NCBI RefSeq assembly: GCF_002154225.1 | Contig: NZ_MTSE01000008.1 | Location: 62,001 to 126,000, forward strand | Reading direction: 5' to 3' | Length of the DNA stretch: 64,000 nt | Source: Hymenobacter crusticola | Lineage (GTDB): Bacteria > Bacteroidota > Bacteroidia > Cytophagales > Hymenobacteraceae | Shown: positions 35,600 to 44,637 of the stretch, one piece after another | How positions within the stretch are numbered: position 1 is the first letter of the stretch | How the letters are laid out: each line of letters starts with the position of its first letter | Notes under the pieces: model-generated | The model's input: only the letters and a program-made list of their open reading frames with translations | Told to the model about the DNA's origin: nothing | Databases searched by the model: none | Program-made: the position numbers and the translations under genes

Positions 35600-36157
35600 C
35601 TACGCTTCTTCACCTAGCGGCTGGCCCGTGTAAATCAGGTTTTCGACGGGGAAGCCTAGCTCGTGAGCCTTGACAATGAGCCGGTCGCGGATGGAGCGTT
35701 CTAATTGGGGCGTGCGGCTTAGCACCCACAGGTACTTCCGGCCCGGCTCGCCTACCACGGCGAAACGGTAGTGTGGATCTAGCTCCAGAATCCAATAGTC
35801 GCCTTCAAAAGGCCAGAAGAACTGGACTTTCAGCTTGGCATTAGTTTTCGGATCCACGACGCGGGCTAGGCCTTTGGCCGTGTCCGCTGGGCCATTCACG
35901 TCATTTTTGTGGCAAGTGTTGAACACGTTTACCTTGCCATCGGGGCGCAGGTGGTAAGAAGCCGTGACATGCTCGCAGTTTTTCTCAAACCGTGCGGGCA
36001 GGCGGGCAATTTCGTACCACACGCCCATGTAGCGCTTCAAATCGACGTGTGGCACGACGGGCAGGGGAGCACGACGGGCTTTGGAGTAGAGAAGGGCAGA
36101 AGCTGCTACAACGGCTGTGGCAGCAGTAGCAAGCAGAACAGGGCGGCGTGGTTTCAT
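35600..36157 (-). CDS. Lipocalin family protein (Blc-like)
   Basis: This 185-residue protein has a hydrophobic signal-like N-terminus (about 8-24, LLATAATAVVAASALLYS) and a lipocalin barrel. The signature YMGVWYEIARLPARFEKNC is clear, then VTASYHLRPDGKVNVFNTC, FWPFEGDYWILELD and YLWVLSRTPQLER, matching Blc of E. coli. No lipobox cysteine is obvious in the leader, so it may be anchored by the helix or secreted as a soluble protein. Blc-type lipocalins bind lysophospholipids and help outer-membrane repair. Confidence 0.9.
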   Translation of the reverse strand: MKPRRPVLLATAATAVVAASALLYSKARRAPLPVVPHVDLKRYMGVWYEIARLPARFEKNCEHVTASYHLRPDGKVNVFNTCHKNDVNGPADTAKGLARVVDPKTNAKLKVQFFWPFEGDYWILELDPHYRFAVVGEPGRKYLWVLSRTPQLERSIRDRLIVKAHELGFPVENLIYTGQPLGEEA

Positions 36158-36284
36158 AGGGTTTGAGGCTTAGTGCTTGGTAAGTACTACCTAGACGTGG
36201 TTCGTTTACTGCTTAACGCTGAATCAAGTTCTACGTGCTACGTAGTAAGCGTCTGCCCCGCTAGGGTCGCATCAGGAAAGCGAA

Positions 36285-36313
36285 CGTCATGTCGACCACT
36301 GGTCGAAATGACG
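36285..36313 (-). terminator. Hairpin downstream of the M23 gene
   Basis: Two 14-base arms (CGTCATgTCGACCA and its partner) pair with one mismatch. The hairpin lies 18 bases beyond the M23 stop on the minus strand. It starts with ACGTCATG, like the arms of the large element near 49519, so it could be a repeat used as a terminator. No T-run follows. Confidence 0.4.
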
Positions 36314-36330
36314 ACCTATTGGCTTAATCA

Positions 36331-38409
36331 CTAAATCCGAAACCGCAGCACCTTTTCGTTGCCGGCTTGGTCGGTGAGGTGGAGCTCGGCATCGCCGGCC
36401 AGCGGTACGGTGTGGTCCTGCCGGTCGGTGAAGAGCGTGGCGTTCTTGTACTCGTAGCGCAGCAAGCGCCACTGGCCGTTCACCAGCAAGCGGTAGCTAG
36501 CGAGCCCCGAGAGGTTGTCGCCGACCACGAATGTCACGCCCGCCGCCGACTTGCTCACCAGCCGCGCCGAGGGCGGAATGGTGTCGGTGAGGACGCGAAA
36601 CGAACCGAATGTTTTAATCGGTGCCGTAATCTGATTGCCGTCCCACTTGCCGCCTTGGTAGATGCGGCCGCCGCGCGCGTTAATCATGTACACCGCCGAG
36701 CGTTGCTTGTCGATAATCTCTTCCTCGGGCTTCAACGTCAGGCGCAGGGGCTCAAACAGCGGCGTGCGGGTGTTCTGAATGGTCCATAGGCCTTCCTTAT
36801 AGCTGGTTTGCAAATACAGCGTATCGAACAGCGTGCGCGGCCCAAAAGCTAGGTTCAGCACGCTGTTAGAAAAGGCAAACTCCTGGCCCGCGGGTATTAG
36901 GGCCTGCCGGTTGAAGCGCTGCACCACGCGGCCAAACCGAATGGAATCAGGCAAGCCCGCGCGCAAATCGTAGAGGTACACATTCTGGCTCTGCACTGTG
37001 TAGCTAGGTTTTAGCTCTAGCCGGCGGCCGTTGCGCAGCAGCGTCAGGTTGCCGCCCTGGCTAGCGGTATCAGGGTCGGCTACGGATACCTTCAGGATGT
37101 TGCGCGTGATGTCGTAGCGCACAGCAGGCTGGCGGACAGCGGCACTACGCGTTTTGTAGTACATGGGCTGTTGGCCGCGCAGCACAAAGCGCAGCGGCGT
37201 GCTGTTGCCGTACGAGTCGAGCAGGTTCACCTCCACGGCGTAAAGCTTGCCGTCTTCCACCCGCAGCTTGCCTTTGCTAGGGCCGGTGGTGTAGATCGGC
37301 AGGATGTTGCCGTCGTCTACAAACAGCTTTTCCAGGGTGCGTCCCATGGTGTGCTGCCATTCGTAGTCGATGTGGTCTGAAATCGTACGCGTATCGCTAA
37401 ATGGCACCCCGTCAATTACATACTGATACGTTGGCTGCCCATTTACGCGCACTTCCACGCGCTGCAAGCCATTGCGATTCCAGGCCGTATCGAAGCGGTC
37501 GAAGGCCTGCACCTGCAAGCCAATAGTGCCAAAACAGTTAATCGTATCAGCCCATGTGACCGGCACGCCGGGGCCCACGGGGAGCTTGGGCGCAAGCACA
37601 GCCTTGTCAAAACGACCACTCACCCGCGCATCAATGCTGAGCGGTTCTACGGCAAACGCCTGAATAGTAGGCGGCACGTGGTCTTGAATTTCGTCGAAGC
37701 CGCCCCACTGCAAGGGGTTGAGCTGCGCGTCGTGGGCGTCGCGCACTTCCCAGTGCAAGTGCGGCCCGCCCGAGCCGCCCGTGTTGCCCGACAGCGCAAC
37801 TAGGTCGCCGCGCTTCACCGGAAACTGTTCCTTGGTGAAAAACAGCTCCAGTTCAAAGGTTTGCTTCTCGTACTGCTGCTGTCGCATCTGGTCGGCCACG
37901 GGGCCTAGGAAGCGGTTCAGGTGACCGTACACGGTTGTCAGGCCGTTGGGGTGGGTGATGTAGAGCACGTTGCCGTAGCCGAAGCTCGACTGCTTCATGC
38001 GCGAGATGTAGCCATCAGCGGCAGCGTACACCGGCAAATCCACGCGGCCGTCGGTTTTGATGTCGAGGCCGCCGTGAAAGTGGTTGGGGCGCAGCTCTCC
38101 CATGCTACCCGCTAGGTAGTTGGGCTTGCCGGGCTTGATAGGGAACAGAAAGTAGCCCTTCTCCACATTGGGGTGTGAGACTGGCCCGGCTTGCGGCGTG
38201 CCCGGGCCGGCGTTGCTGCTGCCCAGCGAGAAGCCGGCTTTCGACTCCCTTGCTGGTGGCGCAGTAGCTCCAAACGGGGCGGGGCGCAAGCTGGTAGTGG
38301 TCAGCAGCACCAAGGCGCCTACCGCTAGCTTGTTCCAAGAAAAAACGCGTACGCGAACCGGCTGCGAAGAACCCACGACCGGCAATCGAAATTTATTTAA
38401 CCGCAACAT
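36331..38409 (-). CDS. M23 family zinc endopeptidase
   Basis: This 692-residue exported protein has an N-terminal membrane or signal segment (about 25-42) and a LytM/M23 peptidase domain at about 100-230. The zinc ligands are complete: FHGGLDIKT (H and D) and GPHLHWEV (HxH). The glycine-rich YITHPNGLTTVYGHL strand lies between them. Long beta-rich regions follow, ending in DQAGNEKVLRFRI, probably immunoglobulin-like folds. It likely cuts peptidoglycan cross-links in the periplasm. The start at 38409 (MLRLNKFRLPVVG) gives a 17-base overlap with the FAH-family gene, suggesting co-translation. Confidence 0.88.
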   Translation of the reverse strand: MLRLNKFRLPVVGSSQPVRVRVFSWNKLAVGALVLLTTTSLRPAPFGATAPPARESKAGFSLGSSNAGPGTPQAGPVSHPNVEKGYFLFPIKPGKPNYLAGSMGELRPNHFHGGLDIKTDGRVDLPVYAAADGYISRMKQSSFGYGNVLYITHPNGLTTVYGHLNRFLGPVADQMRQQQYEKQTFELELFFTKEQFPVKRGDLVALSGNTGGSGGPHLHWEVRDAHDAQLNPLQWGGFDEIQDHVPPTIQAFAVEPLSIDARVSGRFDKAVLAPKLPVGPGVPVTWADTINCFGTIGLQVQAFDRFDTAWNRNGLQRVEVRVNGQPTYQYVIDGVPFSDTRTISDHIDYEWQHTMGRTLEKLFVDDGNILPIYTTGPSKGKLRVEDGKLYAVEVNLLDSYGNSTPLRFVLRGQQPMYYKTRSAAVRQPAVRYDITRNILKVSVADPDTASQGGNLTLLRNGRRLELKPSYTVQSQNVYLYDLRAGLPDSIRFGRVVQRFNRQALIPAGQEFAFSNSVLNLAFGPRTLFDTLYLQTSYKEGLWTIQNTRTPLFEPLRLTLKPEEEIIDKQRSAVYMINARGGRIYQGGKWDGNQITAPIKTFGSFRVLTDTIPPSARLVSKSAAGVTFVVGDNLSGLASYRLLVNGQWRLLRYEYKNATLFTDRQDHTVPLAGDAELHLTDQAGNEKVLRFRI

Positions 38410-39007
38410 CCAACAATTTCTCGTCCTCAATATACCCCGTTAGCTGATCACCAATCTGCACCGGCCCTACGCCGCTGGGCGTGCCCGTGAAAATCAAATC
38501 GCCCATTTTGAGGGTAATAAAACGCGAAATGTAAGAGATTATGGCCGCAAACGGGTGCAGCATCAGGCTGGAGTTGCCCTGTTGGCGCACCTGGCCGTTT
38601 ACTTCCAGACGGAAATTGATGTTGGCTAGGTCAGCAAAATCGGCTACTGGCTTGAAGGTGGTCGAGAGCGGGGCCGACCCGTCAAAACCCTTGGCAAGTT
38701 CCCACGGTAAGCCCTTGCTTTTGAGCTTGCCCTGCAGGTCGCGGGCCGTGAAGTCGATGCCTAGGCCAATAGCGTCGAAGTAGGTATGAGCAAACTTCTC
38801 GTCGATGTTCTTGCCGTTTTTGCTGATGCGCAGCACCAGTTCGATTTCGTGGTGAATATCCTGCGAAAAATCGGGGTAGAAGAACGGCTGGTTGCGTTGC
38901 AGCAAGGCGGTATCTGGCTTAGCGAAAATGACGGGTGCGTCAGGGGTTTCGTTCTGAAGCTCGGCGATATGGTCGGCGTAGTTGCGGCCGATGCAAAGAA
39001 TTTTCAT
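38393..39007 (-). CDS. Fumarylacetoacetate hydrolase family protein
   Basis: This 204-residue cytosolic enzyme has the FAH fold, used for hydrolysis, decarboxylation or tautomerisation of 2-oxo acid derivatives. The signature begins CIGRNYADHIAEL and the divalent-metal site HHEIELVLRIS is clear, followed by DAIGLGIDFTARDLQGK and GDLIFTGTPSGVGPVQIGD. The short length matches single-domain acylpyruvase or oxaloacetate tautomerase members. Its gene overlaps the M23 gene start. The substrate cannot be told, but acylpyruvate or oxaloacetate is likely. Confidence 0.92.
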   Translation of the reverse strand: MKILCIGRNYADHIAELQNETPDAPVIFAKPDTALLQRNQPFFYPDFSQDIHHEIELVLRISKNGKNIDEKFAHTYFDAIGLGIDFTARDLQGKLKSKGLPWELAKGFDGSAPLSTTFKPVADFADLANINFRLEVNGQVRQQGNSSLMLHPFAAIISYISRFITLKMGDLIFTGTPSGVGPVQIGDQLTGYIEDEKLLDVAVK

Positions 39008-39302
39008 TGGGGCGTAGTGCTTGGGGGCTTGTGCTTGGGGCCTAGGCCTCGCGTAATAGGTAACGTTCTTCCGCCCGTATCCTGCTACGCGAGGGCCTGC
39101 ATGCTTATGTACTGGGTTGCGTTTGGCAGAGTTGTTCTGTACGCGGTGTCAAAACTAAGCACCAAGCACTAGCCCCCAAGCACAAAAGTGACATATAGGC
39201 AATCAAACATTTTACCTAGGCCCCGACGTATAGCTGCTTAACGCTGACCTAGGGTTCAACCCCCGAGCCTGGCGCTGTCTCTCCACAGTTCCCCTCTTCA
39301 TC

Positions 39303-40094
39303 ATGCTTAAAAAAATCATTCTAGCAAGCTCGTTGCTGATAGCCGCTGGCTGCACCACCGTTCCCATCACTGGCCGTCGGCAATTGAGCTTAGTTTCCGA
39401 TAGCGAGATGCTGACACTCAGCAACCAGGAGTACAAGAAAACGCTAAGTGAGAGCAAACTTTCTACAAACGCCAGCCAAACGGCCATGGTGAAGCGCGTG
39501 GGGCAGCGCATTCAGCACGCCGTGGAAGAGTACATGGCTCAAACTAACAACACTGCTGCCCTCGCTGGCTACGAGTGGGAGTTTAACTTGGTAGAAGATA
39601 AGCAGGTGAATGCCTGGTGCATGCCCGGTGGCAAGGTGGTGGTCTACACCGGTATTTTGCCCATCACGCAAGACGAAAACGGACTAGCTGTGGTGCTCGG
39701 CCACGAAATTTCGCACGCTGTAGCCAAGCACGGCAGCGAGCGGATGAGCGACCAGCTTATTGCGCAGTACGGTGGCGCGGCATTGCAGACCGTGACGGGT
39801 GCTAACCCAACGGTGGCAGGCAGTATGCTCATGACAGCCGTAGGGGCGGGCTCGCAGCTAGGTTTACTACACTTCAGCCGCCAGCAGGAAAGTGAGGCCG
39901 ACCACTTAGGCCTGATTTTTATGGCGATGGCCGGCTACAACCCCGAAACGGCTATTGCGTTCTGGCAACGGATGGCGGCTCAAAGCCAAGGCGGTACACC
40001 CGCGTTTTTGTCTGATCACCCCGCCGACCAGCAGCGCATTGCCGACATTCAACGGTTAATGCCAGAAGCTCAGAAATACTACAAGCCTCGCTAA
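39303..40094 (+). CDS. M48 family zinc metallopeptidase lipoprotein
   Basis: This 263-residue lipoprotein has the lipobox IAAGC (C17) and an M48 peptidase domain resembling the outer-membrane quality protease family of BepA and LoiP. The zinc motif is HEISH (H134, H138) with the third ligand in the QQESEADHLG stretch near E196. The typical NAWCMPGGKVVVYTGIL precedes it. It has no TPR domain, so it is closer to LoiP than to BepA. It is followed by two small genes on the same strand, the first 24 bases downstream. Confidence 0.92.
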   Translation: MLKKIILASSLLIAAGCTTVPITGRRQLSLVSDSEMLTLSNQEYKKTLSESKLSTNASQTAMVKRVGQRIQHAVEEYMAQTNNTAALAGYEWEFNLVEDKQVNAWCMPGGKVVVYTGILPITQDENGLAVVLGHEISHAVAKHGSERMSDQLIAQYGGAALQTVTGANPTVAGSMLMTAVGAGSQLGLLHFSRQQESEADHLGLIFMAMAGYNPETAIAFWQRMAAQSQGGTPAFLSDHPADQQRIADIQRLMPEAQKYYKPR

Positions 40095-40118
40095 GGGACT
40101 TGTCCTTCACCCACTCAC

Positions 40119-40694
40119 ATGAAACCTTTCTCTTCTGTTGTCGTGCGTACGGTGCTCGCTGCCTGCCTAGGTCTGGCAGGAGCACTCACGGCCTGTGAAA
40201 CCAGCAAGCATGGCTTCCCCGAAAGAGGAATGCCCGCCGACGACCCGGATGCGGCCGCTGCGCAACGCCGCCGCGAAGCCGTAAACAGGCAGATAGCCAC
40301 GATCAACGAGGGCAAAGTAGAGTACATTGTGCCGCGCAATCAGATGGCCACAGCTTTTATCCGCCTGTTCAACGATGGGACGGTAATCGACAAAACCTCT
40401 GTGCAGAAGGTACAGGAAAGCAAGAACGACAAACCCGTATATTACCTAGTAGGCGTTGGGTTGCGCAATGGCATGTACCGGGCCATGGCCATTCCGCTGC
40501 AAAGCTCCTCAGACAACAGCCTATACCTAAGCTCCAGCGCCGAACGCTACATCCTGACCAGCGTAGGCTGCTCGTTTTGCTCGTTTTCCTTCGAGAAGAA
40601 CCGTATCGTGGGTACTACCTGCGAGGAAAACACTGGCGGTAGCCGCTGCGACCTGATTGTGAAAGAGTACAACAATTTTTTCGTTCGCCAATGA
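40119..40694 (+). CDS. Lipoprotein of unknown function
   Basis: I do not recognise a family. This 191-residue protein has a signal peptide and lipobox LTAC (C26), then a charged linker. A compact domain follows with hydrophobic beta-strands (VPRNQMATAFIRLFNDGTVI, KPVYYLVGVGLRNGMYRAMAIPL). Its last third is cysteine-rich (SVGCSFCSFSF, TTCEENTGGSRCDL), suggesting disulfides in the periplasm. It is placed right after the M48 peptidase, so it may be a substrate or partner of it. It overlaps the next tiny ORF by ATGA. Confidence 0.7.
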   Translation: MKPFSSVVVRTVLAACLGLAGALTACETSKHGFPERGMPADDPDAAAAQRRREAVNRQIATINEGKVEYIVPRNQMATAFIRLFNDGTVIDKTSVQKVQESKNDKPVYYLVGVGLRNGMYRAMAIPLQSSSDNSLYLSSSAERYILTSVGCSFCSFSFEKNRIVGTTCEENTGGSRCDLIVKEYNNFFVRQ

Positions 40695-40795
40695 ACCGCA
40701 AATGGATCCTACGCCTGAGCCTCACCGCTCTTGCCCTGTTACTAACCACCGACAAGCGGCGACCCAAGCCGGCAAAACCTACTGAAGAGAAATAG
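40691..40795 (+). CDS. 34-residue small membrane protein candidate
   Basis: An ATG at 40691 overlaps the preceding stop (ATGA) and opens a 34-codon frame, MNRKWILRLSLTALALLLTT followed by DKRRPKPAKPTEEK and TAG at 40793. It is a single hydrophobic helix with a basic N-terminus and a lysine/proline-rich tail. A terminator hairpin starts two bases after the stop, which supports translation to this point. The family is unknown. It is the kind of gene automated callers skip. Confidence 0.55.
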   Translation: MNRKWILRLSLTALALLLTTDKRRPKPAKPTEEK

Positions 40796-40796
40796 C

Positions 40797-40823
40797 AAAG
40801 GCCCGCTCACGCGGGCCTTTTTG
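40797..40823 (+). terminator. Terminator after the M48 gene cluster
   Basis: A perfect 10-base stem (40797-40806 with 40811-40820) has loop TCAC and is followed by TTG. It sits two bases after the small ORF stop, closing the three-gene transcript. Confidence 0.8.
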
Positions 40824-40854
40824 TATGTATCTGCCAAGGCTAACCTAGGTAGGA

Positions 40855-41157
40855 TTAAGCGCTAGGTCGGTTGTTCTCGTCTTCGCGGCGGTGCATGTAG
40901 CTCTGCGAGCGCAGCCATTCGTCGGTACGCTCCCGCTGCTCTGGGTACAAAAGCCGGCGCAAGTGTACATCAATGGTAATGGTGAGGTTAGGCGCCATGA
41001 GCGTACTAATGCGCTGGGCTTCTTCCTCCAGCGAAAGTTGCTGCACATCGGTCCGCAACGATTCTTTCTGTAGCTCGATTTCTGCGCGCAGATAATCTAG
41101 GACGGCGTGCGTGAGGGCATTGGTCAAGTGCTGATGCAGCGGAGACTTCGTGTCCAT
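40855..41157 (-). CDS. Small charged helical protein, unknown
   Basis: This 100-residue acidic and basic protein has no signal peptide. It looks helical throughout (TNALTHAVLDYLRAEIELQKESLRTDVQQLSLEEEAQRIS), perhaps a coiled coil, and ends in a highly charged tail. I do not recognise a family. Good start and stop, absence of an overlapping better frame and position between two hairpins support it being real. Its function is unknown. Confidence 0.6.
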   Translation of the reverse strand: MDTKSPLHQHLTNALTHAVLDYLRAEIELQKESLRTDVQQLSLEEEAQRISTLMAPNLTITIDVHLRRLLYPEQRERTDEWLRSQSYMHRREDENNRPSA

Positions 41158-41291
41158 TCAAAGAAGTATAGCGGGTAGGGAAATCAGTACGACGACGGGG
41201 GAGAATCCAACAAAGCTAAAAGGAAAGAAGCAGTCTGCACGGCGTTCTAATTGGTTTATTTTCAACCAGTAAACTACCTGCTTTAACGAGA

Positions 41292-41335
41292 AAAAAGCCC
41301 CTTTCACGCTGCTTGCTGCGTGAAAGGGGCTTTTT
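41292..41335 (-). terminator. Terminator of the Mur-ligase gene
   Basis: A perfect 18-base stem (41292-41309 with 41318-41335) is T-rich on both sides. It lies 17 bases after the stop at 41353. Confidence 0.85.
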
Positions 41336-41352
41336 ATACTGGTGCAGAATCT

Positions 41353-42735
41353 TTAGGAAACTACTTCTGCTGCTAGCTTGGCCAGATCAAGCCCATCGAA
41401 GGTGCCCGACGACATCATCAGCAGGTTGGCGTTGTTCCAAGGCTGCTGGTGCAGGAAGTCAGCCAGGGCTTGGCTGTCCGTAAATACTTTCAAATCGGGG
41501 CGCTGGAAAGCTGTCTGTACAGCCTCGGGAGCTAGGGGCGGTAGGCGCTTGTGCTCCAGCACGTGCGGGTTGAAGTATACCACCGCCACATCGGGCGCGT
41601 CGAAGGTGTGCGCGTACTGCGGCAGAAAGGCTGGGTTCAGGCTACTGAAGGTATGCAGCTCCAAGCACGCGACCAGTCGGCGCTGCGGAAACTGCTGCTT
41701 TAGGGCCGTAGCCGTGGCCTTGAGCTTGGAAGGTGCGTGGGCGAAGTCTTTGTACACCACCGAATCTTGGCCGGCGCGCACGAGCTCCAGGCGGCGGGCA
41801 GCTCCTTTGAAAGTGGCAATGGCTTCGTAGAAATCTTTGCCTTTGATGCTCAGTTGCTTGCAGACTTCGCGTGCTGCCGAAATGTTGCGCAGGTTATGTT
41901 CGCCAAACACCTGAATCGGCACTTCCTCGTCTTTCTTCGTAAGCAAGTACGTGCGCCCCTGCCGAATGACGTGCTCGTGCGGGCCATAGCCCACGTACCG
42001 CACGTCGGGGGAGGAGGGCACCGTCACGAGCTGCACCTGCTCGTCGTCCTGGTCGTAGATGAGCACGCCTGCTTTGGGCGTCATTTCAGCGAAAATGCGG
42101 AACTGCTCGCGGTAGTCCTCTTCCGTCGGAAACACATTGATGTGGTCCCAGCTGATGCCAGAAATCACACCAATGTGGTGCTGGTACAAGTGAAACTTAG
42201 GCCGTCGATCGATGGGCGAGGAGAGGTACTCATCGCCCTCAATGATGATGATGGGTGCGTCGTCGGTGAGCTGCACCATTAGGTCGAAGCCTTCAAGCTG
42301 GGCCCCCACGGCGTAGTCGAACTTGCGACCGTGGTAGCGCAGCACGTGCAGAATAAGCGAGGTGATGCTGGTTTTGCCGTGCGAGCCGCCAATCACGATG
42401 CGCTGCTTGTCTTTGCTGGCTTCGTGAATAAACTCCGGGAACGAGTACACCCGCAGACCTAGCTCCTGGGCGCGTAGCAGCTCAGGGTTGTCGGCGCGGG
42501 CGTGCATACCCACAATCACGGCGTCGAGGTCGGTGGTAATTTTTTCCGGAAACCAGCCTTCCTCGGTCGGCAAAATGCCGGCGGCTGTTAGGCGGCCGCG
42601 CGCGGGCTCAAATATTTCATCGTCAGAACCCGTTACCTGTACGCCACTGCGGTGCAACGCTAGGGCTAGGTTGTGCATGATGCTCCCCCCGACGGCAATC
42701 AGGTGCAAGCGTTGGAAAGAAGGAAGAGAGGCCAT
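41353..42735 (-). CDS. mpl: Mur ligase, UDP-MurNAc:tripeptide ligase (Mpl type)
   Basis: This 460-residue ATP-dependent amide ligase belongs to the Mur family. The glycine-rich N-terminus HLIAVGGSIMHNLALALHRSG resembles MurC and Mpl, and the ATP site is IVIGGSHGKTSITSLIL. The central EGDEYLSSPIDRRPKFHLYQ is a Mpl hallmark, then SWDHINVFPTEEDYREQF. Mpl reattaches the recycled tripeptide to UDP-MurNAc during peptidoglycan recycling. The length fits Mpl (about 450). No other recycling genes are here. A Mur-ligase-like relative with another peptide substrate cannot be excluded. Confidence 0.87.
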   Translation of the reverse strand: MASLPSFQRLHLIAVGGSIMHNLALALHRSGVQVTGSDDEIFEPARGRLTAAGILPTEEGWFPEKITTDLDAVIVGMHARADNPELLRAQELGLRVYSFPEFIHEASKDKQRIVIGGSHGKTSITSLILHVLRYHGRKFDYAVGAQLEGFDLMVQLTDDAPIIIIEGDEYLSSPIDRRPKFHLYQHHIGVISGISWDHINVFPTEEDYREQFRIFAEMTPKAGVLIYDQDDEQVQLVTVPSSPDVRYVGYGPHEHVIRQGRTYLLTKKDEEVPIQVFGEHNLRNISAAREVCKQLSIKGKDFYEAIATFKGAARRLELVRAGQDSVVYKDFAHAPSKLKATATALKQQFPQRRLVACLELHTFSSLNPAFLPQYAHTFDAPDVAVVYFNPHVLEHKRLPPLAPEAVQTAFQRPDLKVFTDSQALADFLHQQPWNNANLLMMSSGTFDGLDLAKLAAEVVS

Positions 42736-42892
42736 TCAGAAGCGGTAAGCAGGAAAAGGCCGTAAAGGTAAGAACACACGGCACAGAGTTGCGTCTGCCA
42801 TTTTGGGAAAAGCTCGTCCAACTCTCGGAAAAAAGAGTAAAAGCCTGGGCTACGTATTCGGGTAAGATACCCAAAAGAAAGGATAAGGACAC

Positions 42893-42925
42893 TTTGCTAA
42901 ATCTAAGTTGTAGCCGCTAGCTTTG
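42893..42925 (+). promoter_or_regulatory. Bacteroidota-type promoter for dnaB
   Basis: TTTG at 42893-42896 and TAGCTTTG at 42918-42925 are 21 bases apart, a full match to the phylum's primary promoter. The dnaB start at 42960 lies 34 bases downstream. Confidence 0.65.
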
Positions 42926-42959
42926 TGCCCCTTTTGCGTTAGATTTGTTGAGTACCCCT

Positions 42960-44573
42960 ATGAGTGACCGAATGGATGACCGCCTAAAACAATCGGCCTC
43001 GCGGGCCAAAGCCGCTTGGAATAGCCGCCCGCCCGTGCTGACCCTCGCTTCGCCCACTGGCAAGCTGCCGCCCCAGGCGCGCGAGTTGGAGTCGGCTGTG
43101 CTAGGTGCGCTAATGCTGGAAAAAGATGCTCTGACCACGGTTATCGATATTCTGAAGCCGCAAAGCTTCTACGACGACAAGCACCAGCGCATCTTCAAGG
43201 CCATCCTAAACTTGTTCGACAAGTCGGAGCCGATTGATATCCTGACGGTCAACCAGGAGCTGCGCGAGATGGGCGAACTAGAAGCGGCCGGCGGCACGCA
43301 CTACGTAGCTAATCTCACGTTCAAGGTCAACTCGGCCGCCAACATCGAGTATCACGCCCGTATTATCACCGAAAACGCCATCAAGCGGGAGCTGATTCGC
43401 ATTGCTAGCGACATCCACCGCGACGCATTTGAGGATACCACCGACGTGTTTAACCTGCTGGACCAAACCGAGCAGTCGTTGTTTGAAGTGTCGGAATCGA
43501 ACATTCGCAAGAACTTCGACGACATGCGCTCCTTGATGGGGAAAGCCATCAAAGAGCTGGAAGAAAAGAAAAACCAGAAGGATGGCCTCACGGGTGTGCC
43601 CAGCGGCTTCTCAGCGCTAGACCGAGTAACCAGCGGTTGGCAACCGTCCGACTTAGTGATTATTGCGGCTCGACCGGGTATGGGTAAAACCGCCTTCGTG
43701 GTGTCGGCCATGCGCAACGCGGCCGTCGACCACAAGAAGCCGGTAGCTATCTTCTCGCTGGAAATGTCGTCGATTCAGCTCGTGAATCGTCTGATTTCAG
43801 CGGAGGCAGAGCTAGATTCGGAGAAGATCAAGAAGGGTAACCTAGCCGACTACGAGTGGGCCCAACTCAACCACAAGATTTCGTCCTTGTCGTCGGCCCC
43901 AATTTTCATTGACGACACGCCCGCGCTGAGTATCCGGGAGCTACGCACCAAGTGCCGCCGCCTCAAGGCCCACCACGACATCCAAATGATCATCATCGAC
44001 TACTTGCAGTTGATGACGGGTAACGCGGATGGGGGCAAAGGCGCTGGCAACCGCGAACAGGAAATTGCCTCTATCTCGCGGGCGCTCAAGGGTATTGCTA
44101 AGGAATTGAACGTGCCGGTGTTAGCCCTGTCGCAGCTCTCGCGTTCGGTGGAAACCCGCGGCGGCGACAAGAAGCCACAGCTGAGTGACCTTCGTGAATC
44201 AGGTTCTATTGAGCAGGACGCCGACATGGTGGTGTTCTTGTACCGCCCAGAGTATTATAAGATTACGGAAGACGAAATGGGCAACCCAACCCAAGGTATG
44301 GGTGAGGTTATCATTGCCAAGCACCGAAATGGCTCGCTCGAAACGGTGCAGCTCAAGTTTATCGGTCGCTTCACCAAGTTTGCCGACCTCGACGGTGGCG
44401 GCTTCGGCGGCGACGACTTCAACACCGGCGCCTTCCCCGCCAGCACCTTCGACGATGACGCGAGCAGCTTTGCGCCTAATACCATCCGCCTAGGTTCGCG
44501 CATCAACAACGACACGCCACCCCCCCAAGCTTTCCCACGCAGCAACTTCGGCAACGAAGATCCGCCGTTTTAA
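42960..44573 (+). CDS. dnaB: Replicative DNA helicase
   Basis: DnaB is the hexameric helicase that unwinds DNA at the replication fork. This 537-residue protein has the N-terminal helical domain (about 35-135, PPQARELESAVLGALMLEKDAL). The RecA-like ATPase core has Walker A ARPGMGKTAFV, Walker B IIIDYLQLM, the SQLSRSVETRGGDKKPQLSDLRESGSIEQDAD motif and the arginine finger region. The start at 42960 (MSDRMDDRLKQS) is preferred to the upstream TTG at 42945. The C-terminal 60 residues are glycine/aspartate-rich (FGGDDFNTGAFPASTFDDDA) and probably disordered. A terminator follows. Confidence 0.97.
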   Translation: MSDRMDDRLKQSASRAKAAWNSRPPVLTLASPTGKLPPQARELESAVLGALMLEKDALTTVIDILKPQSFYDDKHQRIFKAILNLFDKSEPIDILTVNQELREMGELEAAGGTHYVANLTFKVNSAANIEYHARIITENAIKRELIRIASDIHRDAFEDTTDVFNLLDQTEQSLFEVSESNIRKNFDDMRSLMGKAIKELEEKKNQKDGLTGVPSGFSALDRVTSGWQPSDLVIIAARPGMGKTAFVVSAMRNAAVDHKKPVAIFSLEMSSIQLVNRLISAEAELDSEKIKKGNLADYEWAQLNHKISSLSSAPIFIDDTPALSIRELRTKCRRLKAHHDIQMIIIDYLQLMTGNADGGKGAGNREQEIASISRALKGIAKELNVPVLALSQLSRSVETRGGDKKPQLSDLRESGSIEQDADMVVFLYRPEYYKITEDEMGNPTQGMGEVIIAKHRNGSLETVQLKFIGRFTKFADLDGGGFGGDDFNTGAFPASTFDDDASSFAPNTIRLGSRINNDTPPPQAFPRSNFGNEDPPF

Positions 44574-44589
44574 TAGCCTATTTAACAAT

Positions 44590-44634
44590 AAACCCGTAAC
44601 ATGCCCTATTCAGGCGGGGTACGGGTTTTATTTT
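44590..44634. terminator. Terminator between dnaB and the AT-rich gene
   Basis: Arms AAACCCGTA (44590-44598) and its complement (44620-44628) enclose a second partial stem and are followed by ATTTT. It sits just after the dnaB stop and also faces the convergent gene's stop at 44638, so it can act on both. Confidence 0.65.
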
Positions 44635-44637
44635 GTA

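Noticed and set aside
36230..36244. Short palindrome CTACGTGCTACGTAG
   Set aside because: It is too short and isolated to assign a role.
41737..42282. 181-residue plus-strand frame opposite the Mur ligase
   Set aside because: Composition is a mirror of the Mur ligase; no family match is seen.
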